Positions 47,495 to 60,269 of a stretch of 64,000 nt of DNA are shown piece by piece; position 1 is the first letter of the stretch, and each line of letters opens with the position of its first letter. Origin of the DNA: Epiperipatus broadwayi (taxonomy: Eukaryota > Onychophora > Udeonychophora > Euonychophora > Peripatidae). The position numbers were made by a program, and so were the translations under genes. The notes under the pieces were generated by a model, which was given only the letters and a program-made list of their open reading frames with translations, was not told where the DNA came from and did no database searches. The stretch is from positions 1,242,001 through 1,306,000 of the forward strand of contig JAQFVV010000112.1 in NCBI GenBank assembly GCA_028023455.1, read 5' to 3'.

Positions 47495-49270
47495 CTGTTA
47501 TATCATCATCATCAACCATTATCAATCCACTGCAGGATGAAGGTCTCTCCAAGTTTAATCCATCTTCTCTGATCTTTAGCCTCCCTTTTCCACAACACCC
47601 CTGCACACTTTCTTATTTCATCCATCCATCTCACATGTGGTCTCTTTCTGGGTCTTTTACAATCTCTTGGAATCCAGTTTAAAATTTCAATTGTCCATCT
47701 ATTATCATTTCTTCTAGCAATATGTCCAGCCCAATTCCATTTCAATCTTTTAATTTTTTCAATAAGGTCAGAAACACCTGTTTGTTGTCTTACCCATACA
47801 TTGCGTTTTCGATCTCTTCTTGTTACTCCCAACATACATCTCTCCATACTCCTTTGAGTGGTCTGAAAGTCTCTGTATTGCTCTTCTATTAAGTGTCCAA
47901 GTCTCAGATCCATAAGTAAGAACTGGTAAAACACATTTGTTAAAAACCATTCTTTTCAAACACATAGGCATATTTCCTTTTAGTATCAAGTTATTTCTAC
48001 CGAAAGCACTCCAACCAAGTTTAATTCTATGATTAATTTCCTCCATTATGTTTCCATCTGTATTAATAATCTGACCTAGGTATTTGTAACTGTTAACTTC
48101 TTCTAATTCTTCATAATCAATCTTTATTTTCATATTTTGAGCAAATCGATTAAACATTACTTTAGTCTTTTTAACATTTATCTTTAGTCCTACTTTTCTA
48201 CTTTCATCTGCTAACTCCTGCAACATTTCCTGCAGCTCTGAAGCATTATTTGCAAAAACAACTACATCATCTGCAAAATCTAAATGACTTAAATACTCTC
48301 CATTTACTTTCATTCCTTTAGTTTCCCATTTTAATCCACAAAATACTTCTTGCAGCACTGCTGTAAAAAGTTTTGGAGATATGGAGTCACCTTGCCTTAC
48401 ACCTTTCTCAATGTTGATTTTTCCAGTATCATTATGTAATCTAATTGTTGCTGTTGCATTTTTATAAATATTCTTTAAAATATGACAATATCCTGGATCT
48501 ATACCTTGATGATCCAATGCTTTAATCACTGAAGAAATGTGTATAGAATCGAATGCCTTTTCATAATCTACAAATCCAAAACATAATGACAACTCATATT
48601 CATTTGTCCTTTCTATGACTTCTCTCAATACCTGGATATGATCTATTGTACTAAAACCACTTTTAAATCCAGCTTGTTCTCTTGGTTGGTGGAAATCCAA
48701 AGTTCTCTGTAGACGAGTTGTAATTATCTTGGTAAAAATTTTATATAAAACTGATAAAAGGCTGATAGGTCTGTAATTTCTAATATCTTCTTTATCACCT
48801 TTTTTAAATATTAATATTATTACTGCATTCTTCCAATCTTCCGGTACATCTTTATCATTTAGACATTTGGTATATAACTTTGCTAAAATTGTTTTTATTT
48901 CTTCACCTCCTTCTTTTAATATATCAATTATAATTCCATCATTTCCTGGAGCCTTTTCTTTCTTCATACATTTAATTGCATGTCTCACTTCTTCATTTAA
49001 AATTCTGGCCAATTCGGAAGATGTAATAGATATAGGAGGTACTTGTTCTTTATTACTATATAATTCTTGATAAAAATCTTCTACCAATTTCATGATGTCA
49101 TCTCTCTTTTTAGTAATAATTCCATCTTTTTTTCTTATTGCAGATATAAATTTCCTACCAATACCAAAATGTTGTTTAACATTCTTGAGACTTTTATTTT
49201 CTTCTACAGCTTTCCTTGCTATTTCACAGTTATACTTTCTTATATCATTTTCAACTCTTTTCTGTTATAT
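47495..49270 (-). mobile_element. 5'-truncated RTE-type LINE insertion
   Basis: Minus-strand element. Its 3' end is a short (TGA)n tail (tatcatcatcatc at 47,501-47,513 on +), typical of RTE-clade elements, and its 5' end is cut at about 49,261, removing the endonuclease. ctgttatat occurs at both edges (47,495-47,503 and 49,262-49,270, with another copy at 49,274), a plausible 9-bp target duplication. The stop codon of the last frame (47,512-47,514) is itself the first TGA of the tail, so there is effectively no 3' UTR. Confidence 0.8.
47512..49261 (-). pseudogene. RTE-like reverse transcriptase, frameshifted and truncated
   Basis: One frame is open from about 49,261 to 47,768; counted from Met at 49,093 it shows KAPGNDGI (47-54), NYRPISLL (106-113), QAGFKSGFST (140-149), VDYEKAFDSI, GVRQGDSISP (231-240), LDFADDVVVFA (catalytic FADD, 273-276), VGLKINVKKTK, YKYLG and YGSETW (394-399). 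Near 47,866 homology moves to another frame, which continues TTQRSMERCMLGV, WAGHIARR and the C-terminus to 47,512. A single-base indel would explain this. The catalytic aspartates remain; missing endonuclease plus frameshift make it non-autonomous. This is the best-preserved coding sequence in the window. It copies element RNA at a nicked target in living elements of this clade. Confidence 0.9.
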
Positions 49271-49283
49271 ATTCTGTTATATA

Positions 49284-52200
49284 TAAGTGAGCATGAAAAA
49301 GTATTGCACATTTGCAGTTTAATAAACAATATGTATTCTATTCTAATATAAAACTTATCAGTAAAACATGAGCTATTATATATGATGTATGATATATATA
49401 AAGAGGGCTTAGAATAAAATATAGCAGATATCGTGGCTTCATTGTATTTAATAACATTTGATGTTTTGTATTATGATGTAGCTCTAAATTTGAGATGCTA
49501 ATGTAAATAAAAGTATATTATGTGGGTATAAGGATTGATAACTATTGACAATAATTGTTTCAGTGGTTATAATACATTATTATCTAATTAATCTATTTTG
49601 AACACAACATTCAAAGGATATATATATATATATTGTGACCTTCTGAATGGGCACAAGTAATTCAGCTGTGTTATATCAGTAATGAATAACTGCATTGTAC
49701 TAAAAAAAAAATGAAATCATCTTAAAATTTTAAAATTTTTCTATTAATGGCTCAAAAACTCATATGTAGGCCAACTGTGCATTATGGTTAGCAACTCTTC
49801 AAGCATTTAGTGTTATTATATTTTGATAGTGTTTAATGCAAGGAAGAGGGGTGGATTATTACAGAAAGTGTTATGATAGTAGTTGGATTGATGCAAGGTT
49901 TGTTTTATTTATTTATAAGATAGTATTGGTGTGTTGAATGGTTTTCTGATTTATTATTCATTGATACCCATTTATTTACTAATATTATAATCAGTTGTAA
50001 CCCATAGACATATTAGGTATGTTTTAGTTAGAATAATTTAATATTCACATAGTAGCGTATATGTATGAATGTGTCATTATCTCATTTCCATTTCATATCC
50101 TAATTACAACAAACTATATTCAAACTTACAATAAAACATATAAATTACAGTAATTATCTTTAATAATTTTGCAAAAATATATATTCTTTAATGATTAATG
50201 CATATATGAATTAGTGAATTATTTGGCCAACTTAAATAATATTATAAACCATTTTATTTGATAGCTAATTGATATTCATTTGTTTTAAGTTTGTAAAAAG
50301 CTATTTTTTTTTATATTATTTGACGAAGGTCAAAGTATTATTTTTTTTTTAGAAAAGTTTTTTTTGAATATTAATTAAGTGTTAAAAAAGGATAAAAACG
50401 TGGGAGTCAAGCTTCTGCTGATCAGGTGACTTTTTTTGATTGGTGGGGAGATATTTTTTTTTGATAGCTAATAATAGTTAATAACAAAAAAAAAAAAAGA
50501 CATTATCTTTTGTAAGTTCAACAAGTGTAATTTTCATTTTCTGCTGCTATCGATTATATATCTCTCTTCCAAAACAGTTTAAAGTGAAACTTCAAAACAG
50601 CCTTTTCATGAAGCTTATTATTAAAACTCCAGACGTTTAAGCTTTATTGGGGGATGTCTGAATAAAGAATATAAAGGTATCTGTCTTGCTTCTTTTGTCT
50701 AATTAAAACATTTAAATTAACACTTTCATTTTTGTTTAAGGTTAGTTCATTTACTTTTATTTATCTCTGTTAAAAAGAATATGAAAATGCAAGAACTTTA
50801 TAATTTTTTAAGTCCCATGTGTGATGTTTATAATGTTTTGTCGTTATGGATGTATATTCAGAACTGTTTAACAAAATTTACTTTGATAAGCTCTCTGTTT
50901 AATGTATATTTTACTTATACAAAAGTGAAGTTAAAATTTAAAAGGATACGTGAACTTGATTATGTGTTTGATATTTAATAATTGTTGTGGGATGCTAATC
51001 TTATATTTCATTTTATGCTTATAGAATAATATGTGTTTTATTAAAGAAATAGAAATATGACTTAACCAGGATAATTAATTACTACTACTTACCAAATATA
51101 GATGTCTAAATCGAATAGAAGGACTTTAATATTACATATTTTTTGTTCTCTTCGATATACAGATATAGGTGTTAATGCTTAAGGAAATACAAATTGCCTG
51201 TGGATAATTACGAGCAATTTATTAAAGTTAATAATGCAAATACCTATCTATAAATTATGAAAGTAAATATTTTCTGCAGAAAAATATATTAAGTTATCAT
51301 TGAATTAAATACCTTAGATGTGCTTAAAAATAAATAACAGAATATACCAATTAATAGCTGAAACTGTCTTTCCACTATGTGTGATATATAAGTAAACTCT
51401 ATTGGCCTATGGCTGAAGGACATTGGATGTTTACTAAATTAATTGTGAATTATAACTGTTTTGTCCTACAAGAACTTATTTTATGTTTCATATTCATATT
51501 TAAACACGCACTCATTTTGGAATGCACTCATTTTGGAATTCATCTCCGGATCATTTATTAAGCTTGAGAAGGAACTTTGCAAGTGAATATATATATTTTC
51601 TCAAGTTAAAAGAATGACTATTTTTTTTATTTTATTATTTATTGTTAATAGTATATATATCATAGATAGTTAGACAGATTTAGTGTTGTATGTATTTAAT
51701 ATTATATGTTTATTTAATTTGTGAGCATCAAGAGCGTCTCAGGATGGCATACCCACAAAAACGATGGATATGCTGGTAAAAATCTTATTGCTTAAATATG
51801 ATTTGTTTTCTCTTATTTGAAAGTGAAACATATATATTTTGGGTGTATTATTAAAGAGAATTTAATCTTATATATCTCTCTTTTATCTTGAAGGGAGAGG
51901 TAATTTCAAGAGTAGCTAGAAAAAAAAGAAGAAAGAATATTGTGTTAGAGGTAATAAAACTTAAGTTATTAGACTATTACTGTTTAAAGTATAAAACCCG
52001 TTCATAATAATTTAATATTATTTAAATTTGAAGCAATTGAATGTCTCATTTAAGATAAAAATTTATATTTTAATATATTATTTATCGGTTGTAACTTTCG
52101 CATATTATATAACTTAGAATTATTTTTCATACTCGTATTTATGCATGTGTGTGTTTATTTTGTGCAATCATTATATTTACTTAATAAACATTTAGTTTTA

Positions 52201-54320
52201 GCTATTTCTCAATATAAATTTCGGAGGTTGTCATATTCTCAAGAATTGAAGGAATGAGTGATTTATCTGTGCGTATTTATCTGCCAGGGTATAATGCTAG
52301 ATATGTAGAAGAGCTGTGAAAAGGAAGTTATTCTTGATACGTTCTATGTTTGTAGGGATGAAAGATTTTTCCCCTTAGTATATTTTAAGTATTTTGCCAT
52401 GAGTGGAGCCTATTTTAGATTGCATACGAACGTATTATGAAATGATATTTATGAAGTCAAGTGACATTTTCCCATTGTTTGTTTGGTGATGAGAAAAATT
52501 CCACCAATAGTGTATTTCAGATTCAAATAAGTTATTGTTGATATATTAGTTAAAGAGTTTGTTCGCTCCTCATGTGCTGGACTCCTCTTGAACGTATAGT
52601 TTGTATTATCATAAAATATAGCTCTGTGTAATTCAGTCAGTGGTCAGATAAATAGTTAGGTTAAATTCTTTATTGAATATTAGAATAGATACAGTGTTCT
52701 ATCTGCTGGTAGGTGTATGACAGTGTCCGAAATTAAATAATTATTTAATAATTTCTGAATAAATTGATCATGTGTAGAAATATTGTTTTCTGTTATTATT
52801 GCATGGGATGTAACACACACGCATAATTTAGATAATATCGCGTATATATTTAAAAAAAAAATAATATTGTTAAATTTAAAATATTAAATAAATGTTTTGA
52901 AACATCTCATATTAATTTGCCACACGTTAGAGATCATCAAAATCATCAGAATGAATATGATTTTATTGCTATGTCTGAAAAGTGTACTTATTTAAAGCTA
53001 TTGTTTAATTAAGATTATTTAAAGCTGCTCTCTTGATAGTAAAGTGTATATTGTGCCCAATAATATAATGTATTATTTATTCAGTGTTGTATATTAAGAA
53101 GAATTATTTAGGTAGCCTGGATATTCAAAGTCAGAATATTAAGGTATAATTTGTTAGCTAAGTTACGTTTATAAATATGTCAATAATAAATAGTATAATA
53201 AGTAATGGGGATAACCCTAAATTTCAATTAATAAATTTGCTTGTAAATTTTAAAATTGTGACAAAAGTCTTATTCTGATATTATTTACTTTTAACTAAAC
53301 CTTTAGTGTAAATAAAAGCTTTGTTTATTATTTAAAACTGTGTTTCAAGTTGTTCTTATATGCATTCGAATTTTGGTTTCCACATATCCATATTTCATAC
53401 ATCTATTACAAAATTAAATATATTATTTTATGGCTTTGATATTAGATGTGCTAAGATCTGATAATATTGTTTCCTAGATCCAAACATTACATGAAATATT
53501 TTACCACGTGATAAACTTATAAAGGTGTTGCCTAGTTAAAGTATTATTTGGATGATGATGTGAGATTAAAAGATACCCTATCTCCTTCACTATCTAATCG
53601 CTAGCCCAGTAATCATTATTCAATTTATTTCCTTATAACTTATTATAATTTAGAGTTATAAATTACTGGCTAATATAGTTCTTAATCTATAACTGTGTTA
53701 TAGATTCCCTGAGAGCTAATTTTTGTGTTCCTAGATCAACATTGATTCATCTATTTAGATTAAGATGTGCTGGACAATAGAGTTATTTAGTGTTGCGCTT
53801 TTCTATTCTGTCAGAGTTATCTTGAGCTATTATAGAGTGTAACTTGATGATGGAAGAGATCAAATTGAAATTATATTTTGTTAAATGGATTAAATAAAAT
53901 TCTGCTAGCCTGTATCATTTGGTTAATTAATAAATAAAGTTTATTTTTTATTTGATAGCTTATAGTATTTCTTCCTTCATTTATTTATATTCTCTATATG
54001 TTATAAACTTTCTGTAACCTCCCACTGAGTGAAGTTGTAGAATAAACATAAGTAAAAGAGTCTCAGCATTAGTTATGAATCAGATAAAATGTTAAATCGT
54101 TCTATTCATTAATAGAACTGGCGCCCTGGGCATTTGCTCATATAATGTACATGAGTGGTGATGTGTGAATAGGTTATAGTTATATATATATATTTGGCAT
54201 GACTTTTTCTTCTAACTCATGATATCTAATCTATATTAGGGATAGTAATTAATTTTATCCCAGAGATATCTGTTGTTAATTTGGGTAATAAGTGTATCCC
54301 AAATTTCAGATTAGTTTCTA
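49284..54320. other. Long AT-rich stretch without supported genes
   Basis: No domain-bearing frame. A small balanced-composition patch at 51,722-51,773 (agcatcaagagcgtctcagg onward) ends ctg|gtaaaa like a donor site but lacks an upstream pyrimidine tract. A 17-bp tandem (gcactcattttggaatt-like) lies around 51,507-51,540. The frame at 50,781-50,978 is unconvincing. A PBS-like ctggcgccctggg occurs at about 54,119. Confidence 0.4.
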
Positions 54321-54659
54321 GCTATAATTGTTGTTCGGTACTCATGTGGAAATATTCACGTACCACAAATTTATTGTCTTCACTCTGGAATTGAATTTGT
54401 CACGGGCACAACAAACAGTTGATGCATTAATAACTATATTAAGAGCCTTAAATAGATAGGTATTTTTAAAGATGCACACGTTACATTTATATGAAATGGT
54501 ACTGGTAAAGTTTAGTTTATAGCTATGATTGTTGTTCTGTGCCCATGCGGAAATATTCAAATACCATAAATTTATCTTGATTCTGGAATTGAATCTATGT
54601 CATGAGCACAACAGATGAACATTAATAACTATATCAAGAATCTTAAACAGATAGCTATT
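54321..54659 (+). repeat. Two-copy tandem duplication, about 200-bp period
   Basis: Units 54,321-54,466 and 54,521-54,659 share attgttgttc.gt..c.catg, ggaaatattca, tctggaattgaat, ggcacaaca or gagcacaaca, and cattaataactatat. The 72-codon minus frame overlaps the repeat and is not conserved. Confidence 0.75.
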
Positions 54660-56039
54660 ACACCTGTATGGAATATTAAACCGTATGGAGAAATTCTGTA
54701 GAAGTTTGACATTATATTTACTGGTTAACTCATATGTTGTCACAATTGTATTAATTGTTTTATGATCAGTGCACCAACACTCATTTGGTCAATCTCTTGT
54801 CTTGAAATTTTTGCTATGCAGACAAGAATAGCTAGATATTTTTTTTACTGACTAGTAATTAAATGATTGATTGAATGAAGTATTAGTTAGTTACCTGGAA
54901 ATATTTTCGATTTCTTATGGCATTATTAATGAGAATATATAATGATGATGTAAAATGTAAATAATGTGTTGCACAAGAAAACGCATAACATATGCATAAA
55001 TGTAAAATAAACCAACGAAAAAAATCTAGGATTATATTTGATTGTTATAAGAAATGTTTTCTATGTTGAATAATTTAAGTTTTTTTTCTTTCTGTCGAAA
55101 TTCGTTCTTGTTAAGCTTTTAAATTTTTTTTGTATTTTAATAAAAGTAAACTTGTAAAAATTTAAAAGTCAATTTATTTAATAAAAAAAAAAAAGTTATT
55201 TTTTTAAAGCATATTTAATGTATCATGAATATTCCACTACTGTCTTGTTCCCATCCGTCTCATTCTTTTTATTTTGCCTTTTGTTTTTTTAAAAAAGTTA
55301 TTAAGGTGAACGAAATAAGTAAATATATATATGAATAATAATATATAGATCTTAAAAACAGACTACTTTAAAATAATCGTCTTCAATCATTGATAGCCAA
55401 TCCCACTTTTATCTCCAATATTTTTCATCCAAGGTCTATCACATTTTTTTTTTTTTTATATTGTTCCAGAAAACTTAATTTCTTTTCATTTTTTTCCAAG
55501 GATACTCTTTATCTTTGATATCCGGTCGAAGATTGCTTTAGTTAGTGTAGATATTTTAGCCATGCATTTGCCAATCTTTTTTTTTTTTCTGGCCTTTTCT
55601 TTTCATACTGTTTTGTGCTTTCATTTGAATTTTTGTTTTGTTTTAAAATTCAAAAACCGTGCTGCACAACCACAAGTCATATTCGAAAAATGTTTCTAAT
55701 CGAAAGTTTTTCTTAAACATAAGGGCATATTTATTCTATTTATTCATTTGTTTATGTATGTAAATTTTATGCTTGTCAGTAGATTTGATATCTAGGCAGT
55801 GGACTTTTATGACAAAACGATGATTGGCAATTTATAAAATCACTTTTGGGATTGAAAGATGTTCAAAACATTAAATGCTGATAAGAGATTGATGAAGCTT
55901 GTCTTATAAATTATAGATGTTTCTTCAGGTGCTCACAAGCTTTTTTAATTCTTTTTTCAGATGCTACGATTACTTACATTAATTTATTCATTACATATAT
56001 CTAAATAAAACAATAACACTTTTACATTTTGTTGGCATT
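54660..56039. other. AT-rich non-coding stretch
   Basis: Many T-runs (for example near 55,450 and 55,580); no gene recognised. Confidence 0.4.
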
Positions 56040-56570
56040 TACTGTAAACTAGAGTGATCAGTGATTACCAGACATATAAAATTCATACCCTTAGTATTTG
56101 AACCATCATCCTCAATTTGGTTTCTGGCTTTGCCTTTTTCAATAAAGCCTGGGTTTGGAAGGCATGTATATATACATTCAATAATCACCATGAACTTTAC
56201 CTGACAAACTTAAATCTTGAAATAGCAAATCAATTCAAGATTTTGAACTCAGGTCAATCAGGTTATACAATTATATAGATCTTAAACCAGTTCAGCAACT
56301 ATATATTTTAGTATTTTCAGTTCATTAACTGGGCATTTTATTCCCCCTTGTGAAAAATGCAATAAAAATTTCCCAAACAACCAGCTTAACCAAAAACAAC
56401 TCTTTATTTTATTACCATGCAATACAAACTGATTATTAGATGCCTATAAAATTCAAATACTAAGGATAGGAATTTTATATACAACTGGAAATCATTGATT
56501 TCTTTAGCTTACACTAGATGTCACTAAATTGGAGAGCTGCTTTCATCTTATTGGTTAAACTGAGTGTTTG
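56040..56570. repeat. Diverged inverted repeat, possible relative of the composite foldback family
   Basis: The left part (56,050-56,100: gagtgatcagtgattaccag, cccttagtatttgaa) is mirrored at 56,440-56,560 (ttcaaatactaagg; ggaaatcattgatttc). It shares a layout and short words with the 25/42-kb composite: gtgatca.tgat near the start, gtttctggct, and gatgtcacta...ttggagagctg resembling the inverted end gtggcactactgtatggaga. An old, single-monomer foldback cousin is possible. Confidence 0.4.
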
Positions 56571-57984
56571 GTGATTTCTTTGTGTTTATATATGATTAAG
56601 CTATATATTTGGTGTTTTTTTTTTGGTTTTTAAAGTTATAAATATTTTTTTATAAAGTAATAATCCCAGTCTAAAAATGTTTTATTTATCTGGGTCTTAA
56701 TATTTGTTCAACCACATTTATTTTTCATCTTTCAATTTTTTAGAAGTTTTGAATAATCATATTTATGAATGAACACTAATGACACACACACATATATGCA
56801 TGTATATAAATATTCATTATTTAACAAGTTTCATAAAAATTGATTCACAAAAAATACTAAATTATTATACTACAATAAAGAATCTGTGACCAATTATATT
56901 TAATATAATAAAGAAAAAAATTGAATATATAGAAAACATTTAGATATTTGTAATTGATTGTGTAAACAAGAATATAAAATCTTAGGATTTGCATATCTGT
57001 ATATTGTCCTCTAATATTTTGTATGTGTATACAAATATGTAATTACATAATTATATATAATAAATATTTTTCATAATTAGCGGGGGTATGTATTGATGTG
57101 TACATGCATTTTTATACAAAATTACTTACATTGGTAGTGAGAATAAACTATAATTCTAAAAAATATAATTTCAGCCTGTCAATCAGACAGTGTTCTTCTT
57201 AATATATTTGTCACAAGGTTTTCATTTAGAATATATTTGTTACAAGATTTTTTTTAAAAATATGCAGTGTTACTTACAGGATACATTAGCAAACAGTAGA
57301 CCATAAAATCAGGCCATATCCCATGTTATCTAGAAAAGCAAGGTCTTCATCATGTTTTTCAGAGTAAGATGGAGGTAATAATTAGTCAGCCACTTAGAAT
57401 GTTGTAGCACATGGTAGGAGAAATGAACACACACAAATAATTTTATACAGTCATATTATGCTTCAATATTAAACAGTTTACAAGTTCTTCAAGCATAGAG
57501 TACTAGCTTTTGCTAAACATTTTTCATTTTAGCTATCCACTGCACAACTTGTTGATTTACCAATACCTTTTCTAAAACAAAATTATTAATCTTTTTACAT
57601 ATAATTTTTGTATTGCCTCTGTATTTAATTAACATTGCAATCCAAATTAAAATATTATATTTTGAAAACTTGATAAGCTTTGCTAATTAACATCTAACAT
57701 TTTAGATCAAAATTAAAATTATTATATGTGAAAAACATGATAATCCTTTATAATCATTATCTGGATTATCTTAGATAAGCTCTTAATTAAACAACATTTC
57801 ATAAATATAGATTTTTAGTTTTTAATTCAATTTTTTCTTCTTTTTAATCATTGTACAAATTTTTTTTACAAAACGCATCTGGTTGAGCTACCACACACAC
57901 ACACAAATTTAAAGTGACTTAATTTTGAAATATTATACCTTCTCACTCATTAATGAAATATGTACCACTAGATAGACCTTTTCA
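56571..57984. other. AT-rich non-coding stretch
   Basis: No gene. A short (CA)n tract occurs at about 57,892-57,905. Confidence 0.4.
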
Positions 57985-58066
57985 TTCTCTTTAAAATGAT
58001 GCAAAACTTGTCTTTGTGGCTGGAATTTGAACTCAGCTTTATTAAGGAAATGAGTACAAAACCGAT
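57985..58066 (-). mobile_element. Possible cephalopod-type tRNA-derived SINE fragment
   Basis: The minus strand reads gctgagttcaaattccagcc, a good B box (GAGTTCAAATTCC), then aagttttgcatcatttt. This parallels the tgagttcaaattcc.gcc...gactttgcctttcatc layout of common octopus SINEs as I recall it. The A-box side is weak and the body is truncated. Confidence 0.4.
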
Positions 58067-58669
58067 ATTAACAATAAATGCACATTTCAGTTTTTTATGC
58101 CTTATCAAATATATTTATAAATTAAAATGAGACATTAAACTAACCTGGGTAATTTGCAATGACTCCTTGGATGACAACACAAGCATTAGTTAGCAATTAA
58201 ACATGCAAAATTCTTAATAAATTTGAATATACCCCTTCTGCTTTTGTTTTATTTCTTTAAGTAATCAAATATACTGTAACCAGTTAGATTACATAGCACA
58301 CAATAATATAGTATGTGTGCATAAATATATGTAAAATAAAGGAAAAATAGAAATAAACACAGACACAATAAATTTTTGTAAATATTTTTTTATATTTCCT
58401 AAAATAAAATAAGTAAAACATTAAATAACTCTGGGTATAAATAAAATTTCATTATGAAATTAATATTTTAAAAAGGTCTGGTAAATATTATTTGTAATGC
58501 TGATTTTGAAATTTAAAAGCAAGCATGTTTTCTGATAATTTTAAAAAATGTCTATTTTTGAAATCTTTAATTAATTTGTTAATTTTTTTATTATCTAAGT
58601 AAAACATGTATGTAGATTCCCAAGGGATTAGAGAGATAAAAATAAAACTTTTCAATCAAGGTGTTGTTA

Positions 58670-59405
58670 TCACCTCAGATGATTCCATAAAAGGGCTGAT
58701 AAAAATATCAGCTGTAGTCTGGATTGTAGTTTTTGTAAGAGCTGAACAGAACAGCTTGGCTACTAAACATTTTTGAGTAAGTGGCAGCAATTAGCTGACC
58801 AAAATAGATAGCTGCATTTGTTGTTAGGTGTAGCAGAGAGTTGGCAGAATAGCTACCATGAACTGATGTAGCTGAAGGCAGGATAGTATATACAGGAGTT
58901 GCTACCATTTTTCTTCACAGGAGTTTTGATTTACTTGAAGCTCGATCATTTCTAAATCAATAGCCTGAAAAAAAAATGAGGACAAAATAGCTAGCAGAGT
59001 TATTCAGAGCTCCTATGAAGATCTAAGGGAGTACAGTCCAGTAGCTGTCCTATAGTTTACTGCAGTTTTGATTCATGAGGTCAAGGGCACTTCAAATGGA
59101 TCAACTAGCTGCTTAAATATGTTCTAGAAGACAGCTTGACAATTGCTTGGACTACAAAAGGAAGCTCATGGTATGCCAACAAATTACTTGAATATTTTTC
59201 CCTGATGATGACAACAAGTCCGAAATTATATTTTTTTGATGGACCAAAAACCAAGCTTACCAAGGGAAAGTTTGAAGAAATTGGTGTACATATGCTGCTG
59301 TTTATCTGTAAATGCAGGGAACCACAGATAAACATGTCACGTTTATATACAGTGAGTTATTTTATTTTAATATTTCTTAAAACGACTTTTAAAATTATAA
59401 ATTAA
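58670..59405. other. Unassigned island of balanced composition
   Basis: About 700 bp visibly richer in G and C than its flanks, repeatedly using agctg/cagct words. Frames exist on both strands (58,708-58,908 minus; 59,136-59,405 plus; 59,105-59,335 minus), overlapping each other, with no recognised domain; the plus frame includes SWYANKLLEYFSLMM and KTKLTKGKFEEIG. Probably a retroelement relic or gene fragment, but I cannot choose. Confidence 0.3.
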
Positions 59406-60269
59406 TAACTTAAAGCAAAACAAGTGAATAATTTGCTTGAGTCAAATGTCTAAAAGAAAGACGATTTGATATATATATATATTTAAAGAAATTGTTTTGG
59501 TAATTATTGATTTTATATTTAATTTACTTGGGGTTGATGATGATTTTTTTACCATCCCAGGTTTAGCCCTTCTTTCTAACACCCTATCCCATTATAATAC
59601 TTTATGCTTGATCAATATTACAATATACTGAACCATGGAAATGACTGCCAATCAATGCATATACAATTTATCATTTTACACCTCTGGCTCTAATTCACTA
59701 TAATTCCAAAACCTTTTATATCAAAATTTGGACATGTAATGTAAATTATTTATGATGATGACAATGATCACGGTAATCTCATCACAGTATATAACATTAA
59801 ACATAATCATTTTTTTAAATAATCAATGCTATTATAGTAATAATACACATGTTTAACTCAAGCATCTACAATAGTGCTACAACAAAATGAAATCACCTTA
59901 TTGATTCCTTTGTATAAAGATGATTGTCTAGATTACTTAAGGCAGAGAGGGTGAATATTAATGAATCCAATTATTTTATTGTTTTTATATTGATTATACA
60001 GATTGATTTTTATTTAACAAAGTAAAGAAATATTTTTATTTATTTATTTTAATTTTGTTATAAACATAAATGATCTATATGTAATAAAGTAATCCACAAG
60101 GTGAATATAACATTAAATGGCAAATGTTGTTATAGTAAATAATATACACTCCTGCCTCAGTACTCAACAATATTGTAACAAGAAAGTGAAGTCATTTTTT
60201 TATTAATTCACTTTGTATGTAAGGACGATCGTTTTGAATATTTATGGCAAAGAATGTGGATATTATTCA
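59406..60269. other. AT-rich non-coding stretch
   Basis: No gene. The segment around 59,757-59,930 (caatgctattatagtaataa) and that around 60,100-60,235 (caaatgttgttatagtaaat) share a diverged layout (aacattaa, gtt/cta ttatagtaa, acaa.at..aacaa.a) and may be a weak tandem duplication. Confidence 0.35.

Noticed and set aside
48867-49351. Three plus-strand frames over the RTE element
   Set aside because: They are antisense shadows of the minus-strand reverse transcriptase.
51722-51773. Short exon ending ctg|gtaaaa
   Set aside because: Lacks a pyrimidine tract and acceptor; too short to judge coding.
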